DNA of 64,000 nucleotides from Roseburia sp. (GTDB lineage Bacteria > Bacillota > Clostridia > Lachnospirales > Lachnospiraceae), in contig JAHZFL010000002.1 in NCBI GenBank assembly GCA_019421345.1, positions 6,727 through 70,726 of the forward strand, written 5' to 3'. Under the pieces are notes generated by a model, which saw only the letters and a program-made list of their open reading frames with translations, was not told where the DNA came from and ran no database searches. Positions 17,841-25,512 of the stretch are shown here, piece after piece; the stretch's first letter is position 1, and each line of letters opens with the position of its first letter. A program made the position numbers and the translations under genes.

Positions 17841-18275
17841 TTACACAACGCCCTTTTGCAGGCTGATATTGGCATAAAGCGCCGTCTCTCCGGTTGCGAT
17901 GATCGCATAAGCGGTTTTCGCCTCCTCATAAAAGGCAAAGCGCTCAATATTTCCAACCGCCGCCGCACCTCTTGCGTCATGCTTTGCGATAATCTCCTTG
18001 TATGTATCCCATATGGGCGTCTCAACCGTATCGCCCTTCATGACCTCCATCAGATTCACTGGCTTCTCTGCATAGGTGTCTAACGGAAAGACTGTAAGAA
18101 TCGCATCCAAAAGCTCCGGCACGCCATGTCCGTCGCAGCGGATGACGATCGCGTCTTTTCCCATAGACTCCGCCGGAAAATTTCCGTCCGCAATAATGAT
18201 CCTGTCACTGTGTCCCATCTCACAGAGCACCTTTAGCAGCTCCGGAGAAAGGATTGGTGGTATTCCCTTCAGCAT
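17841..18275 (-). CDS. fucU: L-fucose mutarotase (FucU/RbsD family)
   Basis: A 144-residue protein that interconverts the anomers of L-fucose, giving the alpha form that the isomerase uses. The start MLKGIPPILSPELLKVL, the GHSDRIIIADGNFPAES segment with its catalytic His and Asp, and the Tyr-rich C-terminal part are typical of FucU. Length is normal. It lies between fucI (15 bases upstream) and the kinase gene (11 bases downstream). ATG follows AGGAGGGATATGGC. Confidence 0.93.
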   Translation of the reverse strand: MLKGIPPILSPELLKVLCEMGHSDRIIIADGNFPAESMGKDAIVIRCDGHGVPELLDAILTVFPLDTYAEKPVNLMEVMKGDTVETPIWDTYKEIIAKHDARGAAAVGNIERFAFYEEAKTAYAIIATGETALYANISLQKGVV

Positions 18276-18290
18276 GCCATATCCCTCCTG

Positions 18291-20084
18291 CTATTTATAT
18301 AACGGGCCGTAAGCGGCACAGGCTCTGTAATCCTGTCCTTCCTTATCCATGCCAAACGCGTTCCATGCCGCCGGACGGAAAATATCTTCTTCCGGTACAT
18401 TGTGCATCGCCACCGGAATGCGCAGCATCGAGCACATCGTGATCAAATCCGCACCGATATGACCGTAGCTGATCGCGCCATGGTTTGCGCCCCAGTTGTT
18501 CATCACATCATAAGCCGACTTAAATGCGCCCTCTCCGGTTACTCTCGGCGCAAACCATGTACACGGCCATGTATAGTCTGTCACCTTCCAAAGCTTATGG
18601 GAAACCTCCTGGGGAAGCGCAACGGTCCAGCCCTCGCAAATCTGCAGCATCGGTCCTAAGCCTTTTACAAGATTTAATCGGATCATCGTCGCCGGCATCT
18701 CGCCCGTTGTCTCCCATCTGGAGGAAAAGCCGCCGCCGCGGAAATATCCGTTATCTGCCGCGCACCATTCCGTCGCTTGCAGGATTGCCTTCTGATCCTC
18801 CTCGGTCACCTCATACCACGGCTTCATCACCGAATTGCCGTTTTCATCCTTTGCCGCACCGTTTCCATCCAGACATGCCGCACCGGAATTGATCAGATGG
18901 ATAAATCCGTCTGCTTCCTTTGCCACGCCCGTAAGCTCATAGCCTGCCACTCGCTTTACCGCCGCAGGACTCCAATAGGTACGCACATCCGCAAAAATCT
19001 GCGCGCGGTGTGTCAAAAGCTTCATAAACATCATGCCAAGTCCGTTCAGCACATCATTCTCGGTTGCCAGAATATACGGCTCACGCGCGCCGTTCCAGTC
19101 AAACGTTGTATTTAACAGCGCCTCTGGATAGTCGCAGTTCGGATAAAAATCTGTCCACTGTCTCTGTCCCTGGAATCCTGCTGCCAGCGCATTGTGACCC
19201 AGCCGCTCCTCCTTGCAGTTGTCGGGAAGATTCGGGTTGCCGTTCATCAGGTCTTTGATGATGCACATCATCTTAACAACAAACTCCCAATCCTTTTCCT
19301 TCTCCTCCGGCGACTTTCTCACCTCATCCGGGTTCTTGTCAAAGCCTTCCTTGCAGTGCTCCTTCGTCCATGCAAGCGCCCTCTCGTATTCCTTCTGATC
19401 GTAAATATTCTCAGACATTCTGCGAATGATCTCTACCTCATCGACAGACTCCACACGCATTCCAAGATACTCCTCGATAAAATCAGTGCTGATGATAGAG
19501 CCGCCGATTCCCATGCAGATCGAACCAATCTGCAGATAGGATTTTCCGCGCATCGTAGCAACCGCCACAGCGGCACGTCCGAAGCGAAGCAGCTTCTCCA
19601 CAACATCCTTCGGAATCTCCTTCTCATCTGCCGGAAGCACGTCATGTCCGTAAATGCCGAAGGCGGGCAGTCCCTTCTGGGCATGCGTCGCAAGCACGGA
19701 CGCAAGATAAACAGCACCCGGTCTCTCCGTGCCGTTAAAACCCCACACGCCTTTGATCGTCTTTGTGTCCATATCCATGGTTTCCGAGCCGTAGCACCAG
19801 CACGGTGTTACGGTCAGCGTGATGTCTACGCCTTCTTTTTTAAATTTATCCGCACAGGCAGCGGACTCTGCCACGCGGCTGATTGTCGTGTCGGCGATCA
19901 CGACCTTTACCGGCTCTCCGTTGGAATATTTCAAATTCTTCTCAAACAGCTCCTTTGCCGCAAGCGCCATGCCCATCGTCTGCTCCTCAAGACTTGCACG
20001 AACGTCAAGATAACCCCTTCTTCCGTCAATCGTCGGACGGATTCCGATTACCGGATAATCCCCAATCAATCTGCTTTTTGCCAT
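18291..20084 (-). CDS. fucI: L-fucose isomerase
   Basis: A 597-residue enzyme that converts L-fucose to L-fuculose, manganese dependent; first step of the pathway. Hallmarks: start MAKSRLIGDYPVIGIRPTID, the DTTISR and GSETMDMDT segments, and GFQGQRQWTDFYPN near residue 300. Length matches FucI (about 590). I start it at the ATG preceded by TAAGGAGGGC; the open frame runs much further upstream, but that part reads through the promoter and a dispersed repeat and has no ribosome site. It leads the operon fucI-fucU-kinase, divergent from an AraC regulator. Confidence 0.95.
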   Translation of the reverse strand: MAKSRLIGDYPVIGIRPTIDGRRGYLDVRASLEEQTMGMALAAKELFEKNLKYSNGEPVKVVIADTTISRVAESAACADKFKKEGVDITLTVTPCWCYGSETMDMDTKTIKGVWGFNGTERPGAVYLASVLATHAQKGLPAFGIYGHDVLPADEKEIPKDVVEKLLRFGRAAVAVATMRGKSYLQIGSICMGIGGSIISTDFIEEYLGMRVESVDEVEIIRRMSENIYDQKEYERALAWTKEHCKEGFDKNPDEVRKSPEEKEKDWEFVVKMMCIIKDLMNGNPNLPDNCKEERLGHNALAAGFQGQRQWTDFYPNCDYPEALLNTTFDWNGAREPYILATENDVLNGLGMMFMKLLTHRAQIFADVRTYWSPAAVKRVAGYELTGVAKEADGFIHLINSGAACLDGNGAAKDENGNSVMKPWYEVTEEDQKAILQATEWCAADNGYFRGGGFSSRWETTGEMPATMIRLNLVKGLGPMLQICEGWTVALPQEVSHKLWKVTDYTWPCTWFAPRVTGEGAFKSAYDVMNNWGANHGAISYGHIGADLITMCSMLRIPVAMHNVPEEDIFRPAAWNAFGMDKEGQDYRACAAYGPLYK

Positions 20085-20112
20085 TTTAAAGCCCTCCTTA
20101 CAAACGTTTCTA

Positions 20113-20150
20113 AACAACGAGCGGCACGCTTCGCGGGTCACTCTTATGTC
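20113..20150 (+). repeat. Family 1 hairpin repeat in the fucI leader
   Basis: A single 38-bp copy (5' AACAACGAG, hairpin with CGC-TTC-GCG tip, 3' CTCTTATGTC). It lies between the predicted fucI start of transcription and its ribosome site, so it would be transcribed antisense to its listed orientation as a hairpin in the fucI 5' leader. Confidence 0.85.
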
Positions 20151-20171
20151 AATAAAATTTTTGTTACTTTT

Positions 20172-20200
20172 ATTATACGTTTGCCGTCCCCCGATTTCTT
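20172..20200 (-). promoter_or_regulatory. Candidate fucI promoter, activator dependent
   Basis: On the minus strand a perfect TATAAT (20172-20177) stands 17 bases from a poor -35 (AAGAAA, 20195-20200). The weak -35 fits activation by the divergent AraC protein. The palindrome TACAAACGTTTCTA at 20099-20112, in the leader, could be an operator; an ACGTTTG copy also lies at 20178-20184. No footprint or alignment supports these sites. Confidence 0.35.
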
Positions 20201-20210
20201 GTGTTATAAT
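20181..20210 (+). promoter_or_regulatory. Candidate promoter of the araC-type gene
   Basis: TTGCCG (20181-20186), an 18-base spacer and TATAAT (20205-20210) upstream of the AraC gene. It overlaps the divergent fucI promoter, so the two may compete or share control sites. Confidence 0.5.
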
Positions 20211-20258
20211 TACAAAAAATCGTACAATATTCACTTTTATTTTAGGAATGGGAGTTTT

Positions 20259-21113
20259 ATGAAGTATCTGGAATATCAGGAAAGAAGAAAACAGGGGACA
20301 TTTGATTTTCCGATTGCCGTCTACCATGTGGATGAGAGACATCCTCGCTACCAGATGGTTTATCATTGGCATTTTGAATGTGAACTGCTCCGTATTATCA
20401 GCGGTCACTTTCTGCTCACGATCAACAATCAGCTCTATCGTCTCTCTGCCGGAGACATTATCTTTATTCAGGACGGGATGCTCCACGGCGGAATGCCGCA
20501 GGGTTGCGTCTATGAAAGTCTTGTATTTGATATGAAGCTTTTATTAAAGGATAATCACATCTGCAGACAGCAGGTAGAAGCGATCATGAGCCATGAGCTG
20601 CTTATCTACCAGCAGCTTCCGGGAGACGATCTGTTCCTGCGCCAGACTACGGACACCTTATTTCAGGCGATGTACGCCAAATACGCAGGCTATGAATTTA
20701 TCGTGCAGGGCTCGTTATATCTGCTGATCGGCTTTATTTTGGAGCACAAGCTCTATTCCCTCCGTACAAAAGAAAAGGAACAGGTCTCCTATCGCCTGAA
20801 GCAATTAAAACAGGTCCTGCGCTACATCGAGGAGCACTATGCGGAGGAAATCACGCTTGAGACGCTCGCCTCGCTTGCCGGAATGAATCCGAAATATTTT
20901 TGCCGCTTTTTTCGGCAGATCACCCAGCGCACACCGATCGACTATCTGAATTATTACCGGATCGAATGTGCAAGAGAGCAACTCTCCACAACCGATACGA
21001 CGATCACGGAGGTTGCTCTCAACTGCGGCTTCAACGACATCAGCTACTTTATTAAAATTTTTAAAAAATATATGGGCATTACTCCAAAGCAGTATGTTCT
21101 GCAAAAATACTGA
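20259..21113 (+). CDS. AraC-family transcriptional regulator of the fucose genes
   Basis: A 284-residue regulator with an N-terminal cupin sensor domain (HWHFECELLRIISGHF, then AGDIIFIQDGMLHGG) and two C-terminal AraC helix-turn-helix motifs (LETLASLAGMNPKYFCRFFR and ITEVALNCGFNDISYFIKIF). The ATG at 20259 follows TTTAGGAATGGGAG. An open frame extends far upstream on this strand but overlaps fucI and is not coding. It is the only plus-strand gene in the island; its divergence from fucI makes control of fucI-fucU-kinase the likely role, with fucose or a pathway intermediate as effector (inference). Confidence 0.9.
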   Translation: MKYLEYQERRKQGTFDFPIAVYHVDERHPRYQMVYHWHFECELLRIISGHFLLTINNQLYRLSAGDIIFIQDGMLHGGMPQGCVYESLVFDMKLLLKDNHICRQQVEAIMSHELLIYQQLPGDDLFLRQTTDTLFQAMYAKYAGYEFIVQGSLYLLIGFILEHKLYSLRTKEKEQVSYRLKQLKQVLRYIEEHYAEEITLETLASLAGMNPKYFCRFFRQITQRTPIDYLNYYRIECAREQLSTTDTTITEVALNCGFNDISYFIKIFKKYMGITPKQYVLQKY

Positions 21114-21138
21114 CGCACTTTTTCATTGATCGGCGCCG

Positions 21139-21912
21139 TCACTCCGTCTCCTCTCCATAGAGACAGGTGATATTCTTTTCCGCAAAATATGACATCCACG
21201 CATCGGATGGCTTAAGATCCGTGACAATCAGGTCAATGTCTGAAATATCGCAGATCTGGGAGAATGCCACCTTGTCAAACTTGGTGTGATCGACAGCCAG
21301 AATCCTCTGTGCTGCGGAACGCAGCATCGTCTGTTTGACCTGCGAAAACAACTCGTTTGCATCCGTGACGCCTTTGTCCATAGCAATTCCCTTGCAGGAG
21401 AAGATCGCCTTATCGGCATGAAACGAGGCAATCCCCTGCATAGCCCGTGCCCCCACAAGCGCAAGGTAATTTTCTTTCAGCGTTCCCCCGGTGGAAATGA
21501 CCTCCCAGCCGTTTACATCGGTTAGCTCCACAAGCACCTCTATGGAATTGGTAATGATCGTCAGGCGTTTCCTGTCCTTAAGCATCTTCACGATTGACAC
21601 CGCCGTGGTGCTTGGGTCTAAAATTATGTGATCCCCGTCATGTACCAGACCGCCGATCAGCTCCGCGATCTTTTGCTTGCCCTTCATATTTTTCTTTTTC
21701 CGGATATTAAAGGGCATATCAAAGCTGTTGCTCTCATTTAAGACTGCGCCGCCGTAGCTTTTTACCGCAAAGCCTTCCTTTTCCAGCTTATCAAGGTCTC
21801 TGCGGATTGTCTCCTCCGATACGCCGAATCGTTCGCCAAGCTCTGAGACGATCACTTTTTTCTCATCCTGAAGCTTCTCTAAAATCAAATTTCTTCTCTC
21901 TGCCGCCAGCAT
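21139..21912 (-). CDS. DeoR-family transcriptional repressor
   Basis: A 257-residue regulator. N-terminal DeoR winged helix (VIVSELGERFGVSEETIRRD) followed by YGGAVL and a DeoRC effector domain with LDPSTTAVSIVK and ITNSIEVL, the sugar-phosphate-binding segments. DeoR proteins usually repress sugar genes until a phosphorylated intermediate binds (family knowledge), here perhaps fuculose-1-phosphate. It is the last gene of the BMC operon, 104 bases after pduT, and converges with the AraC gene. A candidate target is the 10-bp direct repeat next to the BMC operon promoter at 35051-35077. ATG follows CCGGAGGTAAGCGA. Confidence 0.92.
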   Translation of the reverse strand: MLAAERRNLILEKLQDEKKVIVSELGERFGVSEETIRRDLDKLEKEGFAVKSYGGAVLNESNSFDMPFNIRKKKNMKGKQKIAELIGGLVHDGDHIILDPSTTAVSIVKMLKDRKRLTIITNSIEVLVELTDVNGWEVISTGGTLKENYLALVGARAMQGIASFHADKAIFSCKGIAMDKGVTDANELFSQVKQTMLRSAAQRILAVDHTKFDKVAFSQICDISDIDLIVTDLKPSDAWMSYFAEKNITCLYGEETE

Positions 21913-22016
21913 TCGCTTACCTCCGGTTTTTCAGTTTCCAAAGCTTTATCATAAGAGCACGCTTAAGGGGCTGCGATCACCAGTGTCAGAAGTCCCGCAG
22001 GAAACATCTGTATGCG

Positions 22017-22565
22017 CTAAATAATCGTCCGGCAGATCTGCGGATCGGGATGCGCAATGACCGAGGAATCTAAAAACATCCCGCTCTCACCCGCCGCCGC
22101 TTTTGCTTTGGCGATCGCCGCCTCACAGGCTGCAACCTCGCCGGTCAGCATCACATAAGATTTTCCGCACATCCCCTTTGCAATGCGAAGCTCGATCAGT
22201 TCCACGATCGCAGTCTTTGCCGCAATATCTGCAGCAACGATCAAAGAAGCCGCATCATAGGTCTCCAAGATTCCAAGCGCGCTCATTTTTTCGACATGGC
22301 TCGTTCCGTAGATTGCCGGAAATATAGATTCGTCAGGATTTCCCAGCACAAAGCTGCCGATCATCTCCTCCGGTCTTGTGTGCTTCGCACGCTCCACCGC
22401 CGCGTTGACTGCGCTCAAATCTCCCGCAATCAGCGCGATATATTTGCCCGGACAAACGGTCTGCGCTTCTAAAATCTCAACATCCGCTGTCTTTACCATC
22501 TGGTCTGCCGCCAATACTCCCGCCGATACTGTTTTATATTCTATCATGCCTATTGCCTTTTGCAT
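22017..22565 (-). CDS. pduT: BMC shell protein with two BMC domains, PduT type
   Basis: A 182-residue trimeric shell protein made of two BMC folds in tandem (about 4-85 and 97-180). Cys38, in TVCPGKY, is at the position where PduT proteins hold a [4Fe-4S] cluster at the three-fold pore (established for the Citrobacter protein). This would pass electrons across the shell to PduS, whose gene lies three bases upstream. Length is normal. ATG follows GAGGAATAGCT, which overlaps the pduS stop. Confidence 0.93.
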   Translation of the reverse strand: MQKAIGMIEYKTVSAGVLAADQMVKTADVEILEAQTVCPGKYIALIAGDLSAVNAAVERAKHTRPEEMIGSFVLGNPDESIFPAIYGTSHVEKMSALGILETYDAASLIVAADIAAKTAIVELIELRIAKGMCGKSYVMLTGEVAACEAAIAKAKAAAGESGMFLDSSVIAHPDPQICRTII

Positions 22566-22567
22566 AG

Positions 22568-23917
22568 CTATTCCTCACTTCCCGGATGATTTTTGTCTGC
22601 AGTCACCACAATATACTGCGGCGTTACCTCTCTCACTGTCCCGTCGATCGACGCATGAACGGCAGCCGAGAGTCCGTCTGCCGCCGCTGCGACCGGTGTG
22701 CCGCACGTCACCCGGTCACCTGCCGAAACGACCGGTACTGCAGGAGCTCCGATATGCTGCGACAGTAAAAGCTTTACCTCTGTGCATTCCTTCCTCGTAT
22801 CGGAAAGCGGCGCGTCCTTATCATATGCTGACACGCCAAGTCTTGCCGCAAGACGCTCCTCCGGCACTCTGCGGTAAGCTCTGGACGCCTTAACAGCGGA
22901 GGCCTCCACCACAGGCGGATTTACGCCCGCCTTGCGAAGTTCTGTCTTATACTCCGTGATCATCGTGCGCGGAGAAAGTCCCTGCGGACAGCTATACAGC
23001 TCGCATAACCCGCACGAGCAGCAGAACATCGTATCTAAAAACGGTTCTAGTCCGCGAAAATCACGATTTGCGGCTGACCGCATGAATAGATGAGGCGTGA
23101 TCGGATGTCCCAGCGCGTTTCTAGGACACAGGTCCGTGCAGACCTCACACTGACAGCAGGCAGACGCCGCCCGTCCTACGGAAATCGCAAAACGGCTTTT
23201 TTTCTGCAGCACCAGCGGATGCTCCTTTGGCAGGAGCAGAATCGCATTTGTCGTTTTAGTCACTGTCCCGCTCTCCGTCCCGAAATTTCCCATCATCGGA
23301 CCGCCGAGCATATAAACAGGCTCCTCTGTCGTGGCTGCGCCCGCCAGCAAAGCCACCTCTCCCAGACGCATCCCGACCGGCACGCGCACCGTCACCGGAT
23401 GCTCCACCTCGCCGACTACGGTCACATATTTATCCGTCACCGGATGCTTTTCCCACACGGCACGATACACGTTGTAGAGCGTCTCTACGTTAAAAACAGC
23501 GACACCGCACTCAATCGGCAGTCCGCCGGGACGCACCACTTTTCCGGTTGCCTCATAGATCAGCACGACCTCATCCCCCATCGGATAAGCGCCGGGCAGC
23601 TTGTGAATCCGCATCATGGGATATTCTGCCAACAGCTCCTCTACTGCCTCGATCGTGCTTTTGTATTCTTCCTTTATCCCGATAATCGCTTCTTTTGCAT
23701 GGACTGTCTCTGCAATCAAAGCAAATGCTTTCAAAATCTCACGCGCATGTTCCTTTAATAATTGTCTGTGCAGCTTTAGGAGCGGCTCGCACTCTGCACA
23801 ATTCATAAGAATAATATCTGCCTGCTCCGTAAATTTTCCATATGTCGGAAAGCCTGCTCCGCCGGCGCCGACAATGCCGCTCTCGCGCGCGATCTTACTT
23901 AATTCCGTAATTTCCAT
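22568..23917 (-). CDS. pduS: PduS-like flavin/Fe-S electron-transfer protein (RnfC family)
   Basis: A 449-residue protein with an N-terminal glycine-rich nucleotide/flavin segment (GIVGAGGAGFPTYGK), a SLBB-like domain (VTVVGEVEHPVTVRVP), two [4Fe-4S] motifs (CCQCEVCTDLCP and CCSCGLCELYSCP) and a C-terminal sandwich domain (TCGTPVAAAADGLSAAVHAS). In B12-dependent compartments PduS reduces cobalamin; here there is no B12 enzyme, so it probably moves electrons between internal NADH and the PduT cluster. It lies between the vertex protein gene (6 bases) and pduT (2 bases). Confidence 0.92.
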   Translation of the reverse strand: MEITELSKIARESGIVGAGGAGFPTYGKFTEQADIILMNCAECEPLLKLHRQLLKEHAREILKAFALIAETVHAKEAIIGIKEEYKSTIEAVEELLAEYPMMRIHKLPGAYPMGDEVVLIYEATGKVVRPGGLPIECGVAVFNVETLYNVYRAVWEKHPVTDKYVTVVGEVEHPVTVRVPVGMRLGEVALLAGAATTEEPVYMLGGPMMGNFGTESGTVTKTTNAILLLPKEHPLVLQKKSRFAISVGRAASACCQCEVCTDLCPRNALGHPITPHLFMRSAANRDFRGLEPFLDTMFCCSCGLCELYSCPQGLSPRTMITEYKTELRKAGVNPPVVEASAVKASRAYRRVPEERLAARLGVSAYDKDAPLSDTRKECTEVKLLLSQHIGAPAVPVVSAGDRVTCGTPVAAAADGLSAAVHASIDGTVREVTPQYIVVTADKNHPGSEE

Positions 23918-23923
23918 ATACTT

Positions 23924-24190
23924 CTACACCAGCTTTCCAATATCATCTATGATGCCGACGATGGCGGCGTCAATCGGCGCCTCTGCCATCCCGCATCCGA
24001 TGCGCGCAGCGCTTCCCTGTGCCACCAGTACATATTCGCCGATTCCCGCTCCGATATTATCGACGGCGACCAGACGCTTTTTTTCCTCTCCGTTTGTGCC
24101 GACCGGCTCAATCACCATAAACTTACTGCCAATCAAATTTTCCTGCTTACGGGTTGAAACGATACTTCCAGTTACCTTCCCTATAATCAT
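23924..24190 (-). CDS. pduN: BMC vertex protein, EutN/CcmL (PduN) family
   Basis: An 88-residue pentamer-forming protein that caps the vertices of the compartment. It begins MIIGKVTGSIVSTRK and ends DAAIVGIIDDIGKL, with the GIGEYVLVAQGSAAR strand typical of the EutN/CcmL barrel. It is the only vertex gene in the operon. ATG follows GAGGGAGAGAA; pduL is 28 bases upstream. Confidence 0.93.
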   Translation of the reverse strand: MIIGKVTGSIVSTRKQENLIGSKFMVIEPVGTNGEEKKRLVAVDNIGAGIGEYVLVAQGSAARIGCGMAEAPIDAAIVGIIDDIGKLV

Positions 24191-24218
24191 TTCTCTCCCT
24201 CATTTCCATCCTTCTGTT

Positions 24219-24875
24219 CTACGCTTTTACAATTACCGCCATATCTCCGCATTTGATGTCGCTGGCATTTGCCTCATCCGTATCAATATGCATCTCCAGC
24301 GTAAAGCTTTCATCCACGCGGATCTTTACATGCTCAAACATTGTGCCGCGCTCGTTTTCCACACGCACGCTCACACGATCTCCATCGCTGACGCCGCAGG
24401 CTGCGGCATCCTTTGGCGACATATGGATATGCCTTGCCGCAACAATACAGCCTTCCTTACAGTAAACCGCTCCCTTAGGTCCCACGATCGCGATTGGCGC
24501 AGATGCCTCAATGTCCCCGGATTCGCGTACCGGAACGCTGATACCAAGCTTTCTGGCATCCGTCGTGCTGATCTCCACCTGTGTTGCGCTGCGGACAGGA
24601 CCCAATACCCTGACATTCTCGATCGCTCTCAATTTCAGACCGACAATCGTGCAGCATTCATTCGCCGCAAACTGTCCGCCCATCAGCTCCTTCTTTTTTG
24701 TTAATTGATAGCCCGCGCCAAAAAGAGTTTCCACATCCTCCTGTGTCAGGTGGATATGTCTGGCGCTCACGCCGACCGGAACCAAAAATCCGTCTCCTCT
24801 GTCTCTCTCCTTTTGCATACTTGCAAGTACCATCCGTGTCAGCGCTTCGATTTCATTTCTTTCCAAATTTTTCAC
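24219..24875 (-). CDS. pduL: PduL phosphotransacylase
   Basis: A 218-residue enzyme that turns propionyl-CoA and phosphate into propionyl-phosphate and free CoA, recycling CoA inside the compartment. Two zinc-binding segments are visible: SARHIHLTQ (about 38-46) and ARHIHMSPK. The first 20 residues form an amphipathic helix (IEALTRMVLASM) that fits an encapsulation peptide. The start is GTG at 24875 preceded by AAGGAGAACGGTAG. A cluster of hairpins separates it from the shell gene upstream. No propionate kinase gene is in this window. Confidence 0.93.
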   Translation of the reverse strand: MKNLERNEIEALTRMVLASMQKERDRGDGFLVPVGVSARHIHLTQEDVETLFGAGYQLTKKKELMGGQFAANECCTIVGLKLRAIENVRVLGPVRSATQVEISTTDARKLGISVPVRESGDIEASAPIAIVGPKGAVYCKEGCIVAARHIHMSPKDAAACGVSDGDRVSVRVENERGTMFEHVKIRVDESFTLEMHIDTDEANASDIKCGDMAVIVKA

Positions 24876-24897
24876 CTACCGTTCTCCTTATCAAAAA

Positions 24898-25039
24898 GAG
24901 TTTCGCTTGCGAAACTCTCCGCCTGCGGCGGATCGCAGTTGCGACATGATTCGATTCCGACGCAGTGCGATCCCCCGGAGGGTTCTACTTGATGGGGAAC
25001 AAAGTTTCCTATCAAGTAACAAAAGTGTGCTTCGCACAC
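24898..25039 (-). repeat. Cluster of hairpins inside the BMC operon (contains family 2 repeat)
   Basis: Five adjacent palindromes: GAGTTTCGC-TT-GCGAAACTC (24898-24917); CCGCC-TGC-GGCGG (24919-24931); GATCGCA...TGCGATC arms at about 24930-24971; 15-base arms with two mismatches around AAA (24986-25018); GTGTGC-TTC-GCACAC (25025-25039). The minus-strand core at 24960-24982 (CCTCCGGGGGATCGCACTGCG) recurs on the plus strand at 56907-56929, in both cases next to a stem ending GGAAAC/GTTTCC. The 346-base gap at 24876-25221 holds this cluster plus two family 1 units and no gene. Confidence 0.8.
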
Positions 25040-25137
25040 GCATTGTATTTTTTGACATAGGCTCACAGAGCAATTTCCCCTATTTCATCAAAAAGCACTG
25101 CTGCCCAAAATTCCCGAAAGTTTCAGACGGCAGTGCA

Positions 25138-25210
25138 AACAACGAGTAGCTCACAGAGAGCTACTCTAATGTCAACAACGAGCAGCTCACAGAGAGCTAC
25201 TCTGGATGTC
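25138..25210 (+). repeat. Two tandem family 1 hairpin repeats
   Basis: Copies at 25138-25173 (36 bp) and 25174-25210 (37 bp). Ends match other copies (AACAACGAG and ATGTC), but the stem is different: GAGTAGCTC-ACAGA-GAGCTACTC pairs over nine bases. The change of both arms together is covariation. They lie just downstream of a shell-protein gene (stop at 25222). A fragment with GACATAGGCTCACAGAG at 25054-25070 may be a decayed copy. Confidence 0.85.
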
Positions 25211-25221
25211 AAACAAAGCAA

Positions 25222-25500
25222 TTATTTGATTTTCGGAAGGATCCCCTCCACATCCGTATGCGGTCTTGGAATCACATGCTGCGCTACAAGCTCGCCAAGT
25301 CTCTCTGCATTCGCTGCGCCTGCTTCTACGGCTGATTTTACTGCACCGACGTCGCCGCGCACCATGATCGTCACCAGACCGGAACCAATCTTCTCCGTTC
25401 CAACCAGTGTCACGTTTGCCGCCTTACACATCGTGTCCGCTGCCTCGATCGCTGCCGTAAGTCCTCTTGTTTCCACCATTCCTAATGCTTCCTGTGCCAT
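25222..25500 (-). CDS. BMC-H shell protein, PduA/PduJ type
   Basis: A 92-residue single-BMC-domain protein that forms hexamers tiling the compartment facets. Typical segments: ALGMVETRGLTAAIEAAD, VGTEKIGSGLVTIMVRGDVG and the C-terminal AQHVIPRPH. It is a close paralogue of the gene at 26002-26289: the first 22 residues are identical. ATG follows AGGGGGAAGCATT. A hairpin-rich gap of about 350 bases follows it. Confidence 0.95.
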   Translation of the reverse strand: MAQEALGMVETRGLTAAIEAADTMCKAANVTLVGTEKIGSGLVTIMVRGDVGAVKSAVEAGAANAERLGELVAQHVIPRPHTDVEGILPKIK

Positions 25501-25512
25501 AATGCTTCCCCC

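Noticed and set aside
19194..20258. Long plus-strand open frame continuing into the AraC gene
   Set aside because: It overlaps fucI, has Cys/His/Arg-rich composition typical of a shadow frame, and the AraC ribosome site is at 20251.
20085..20486. Upstream extension of fucI by about 130 codons
   Set aside because: That stretch reads antisense through the AraC gene start, both promoters and a repeat, and the ribosome site is at the internal ATG.
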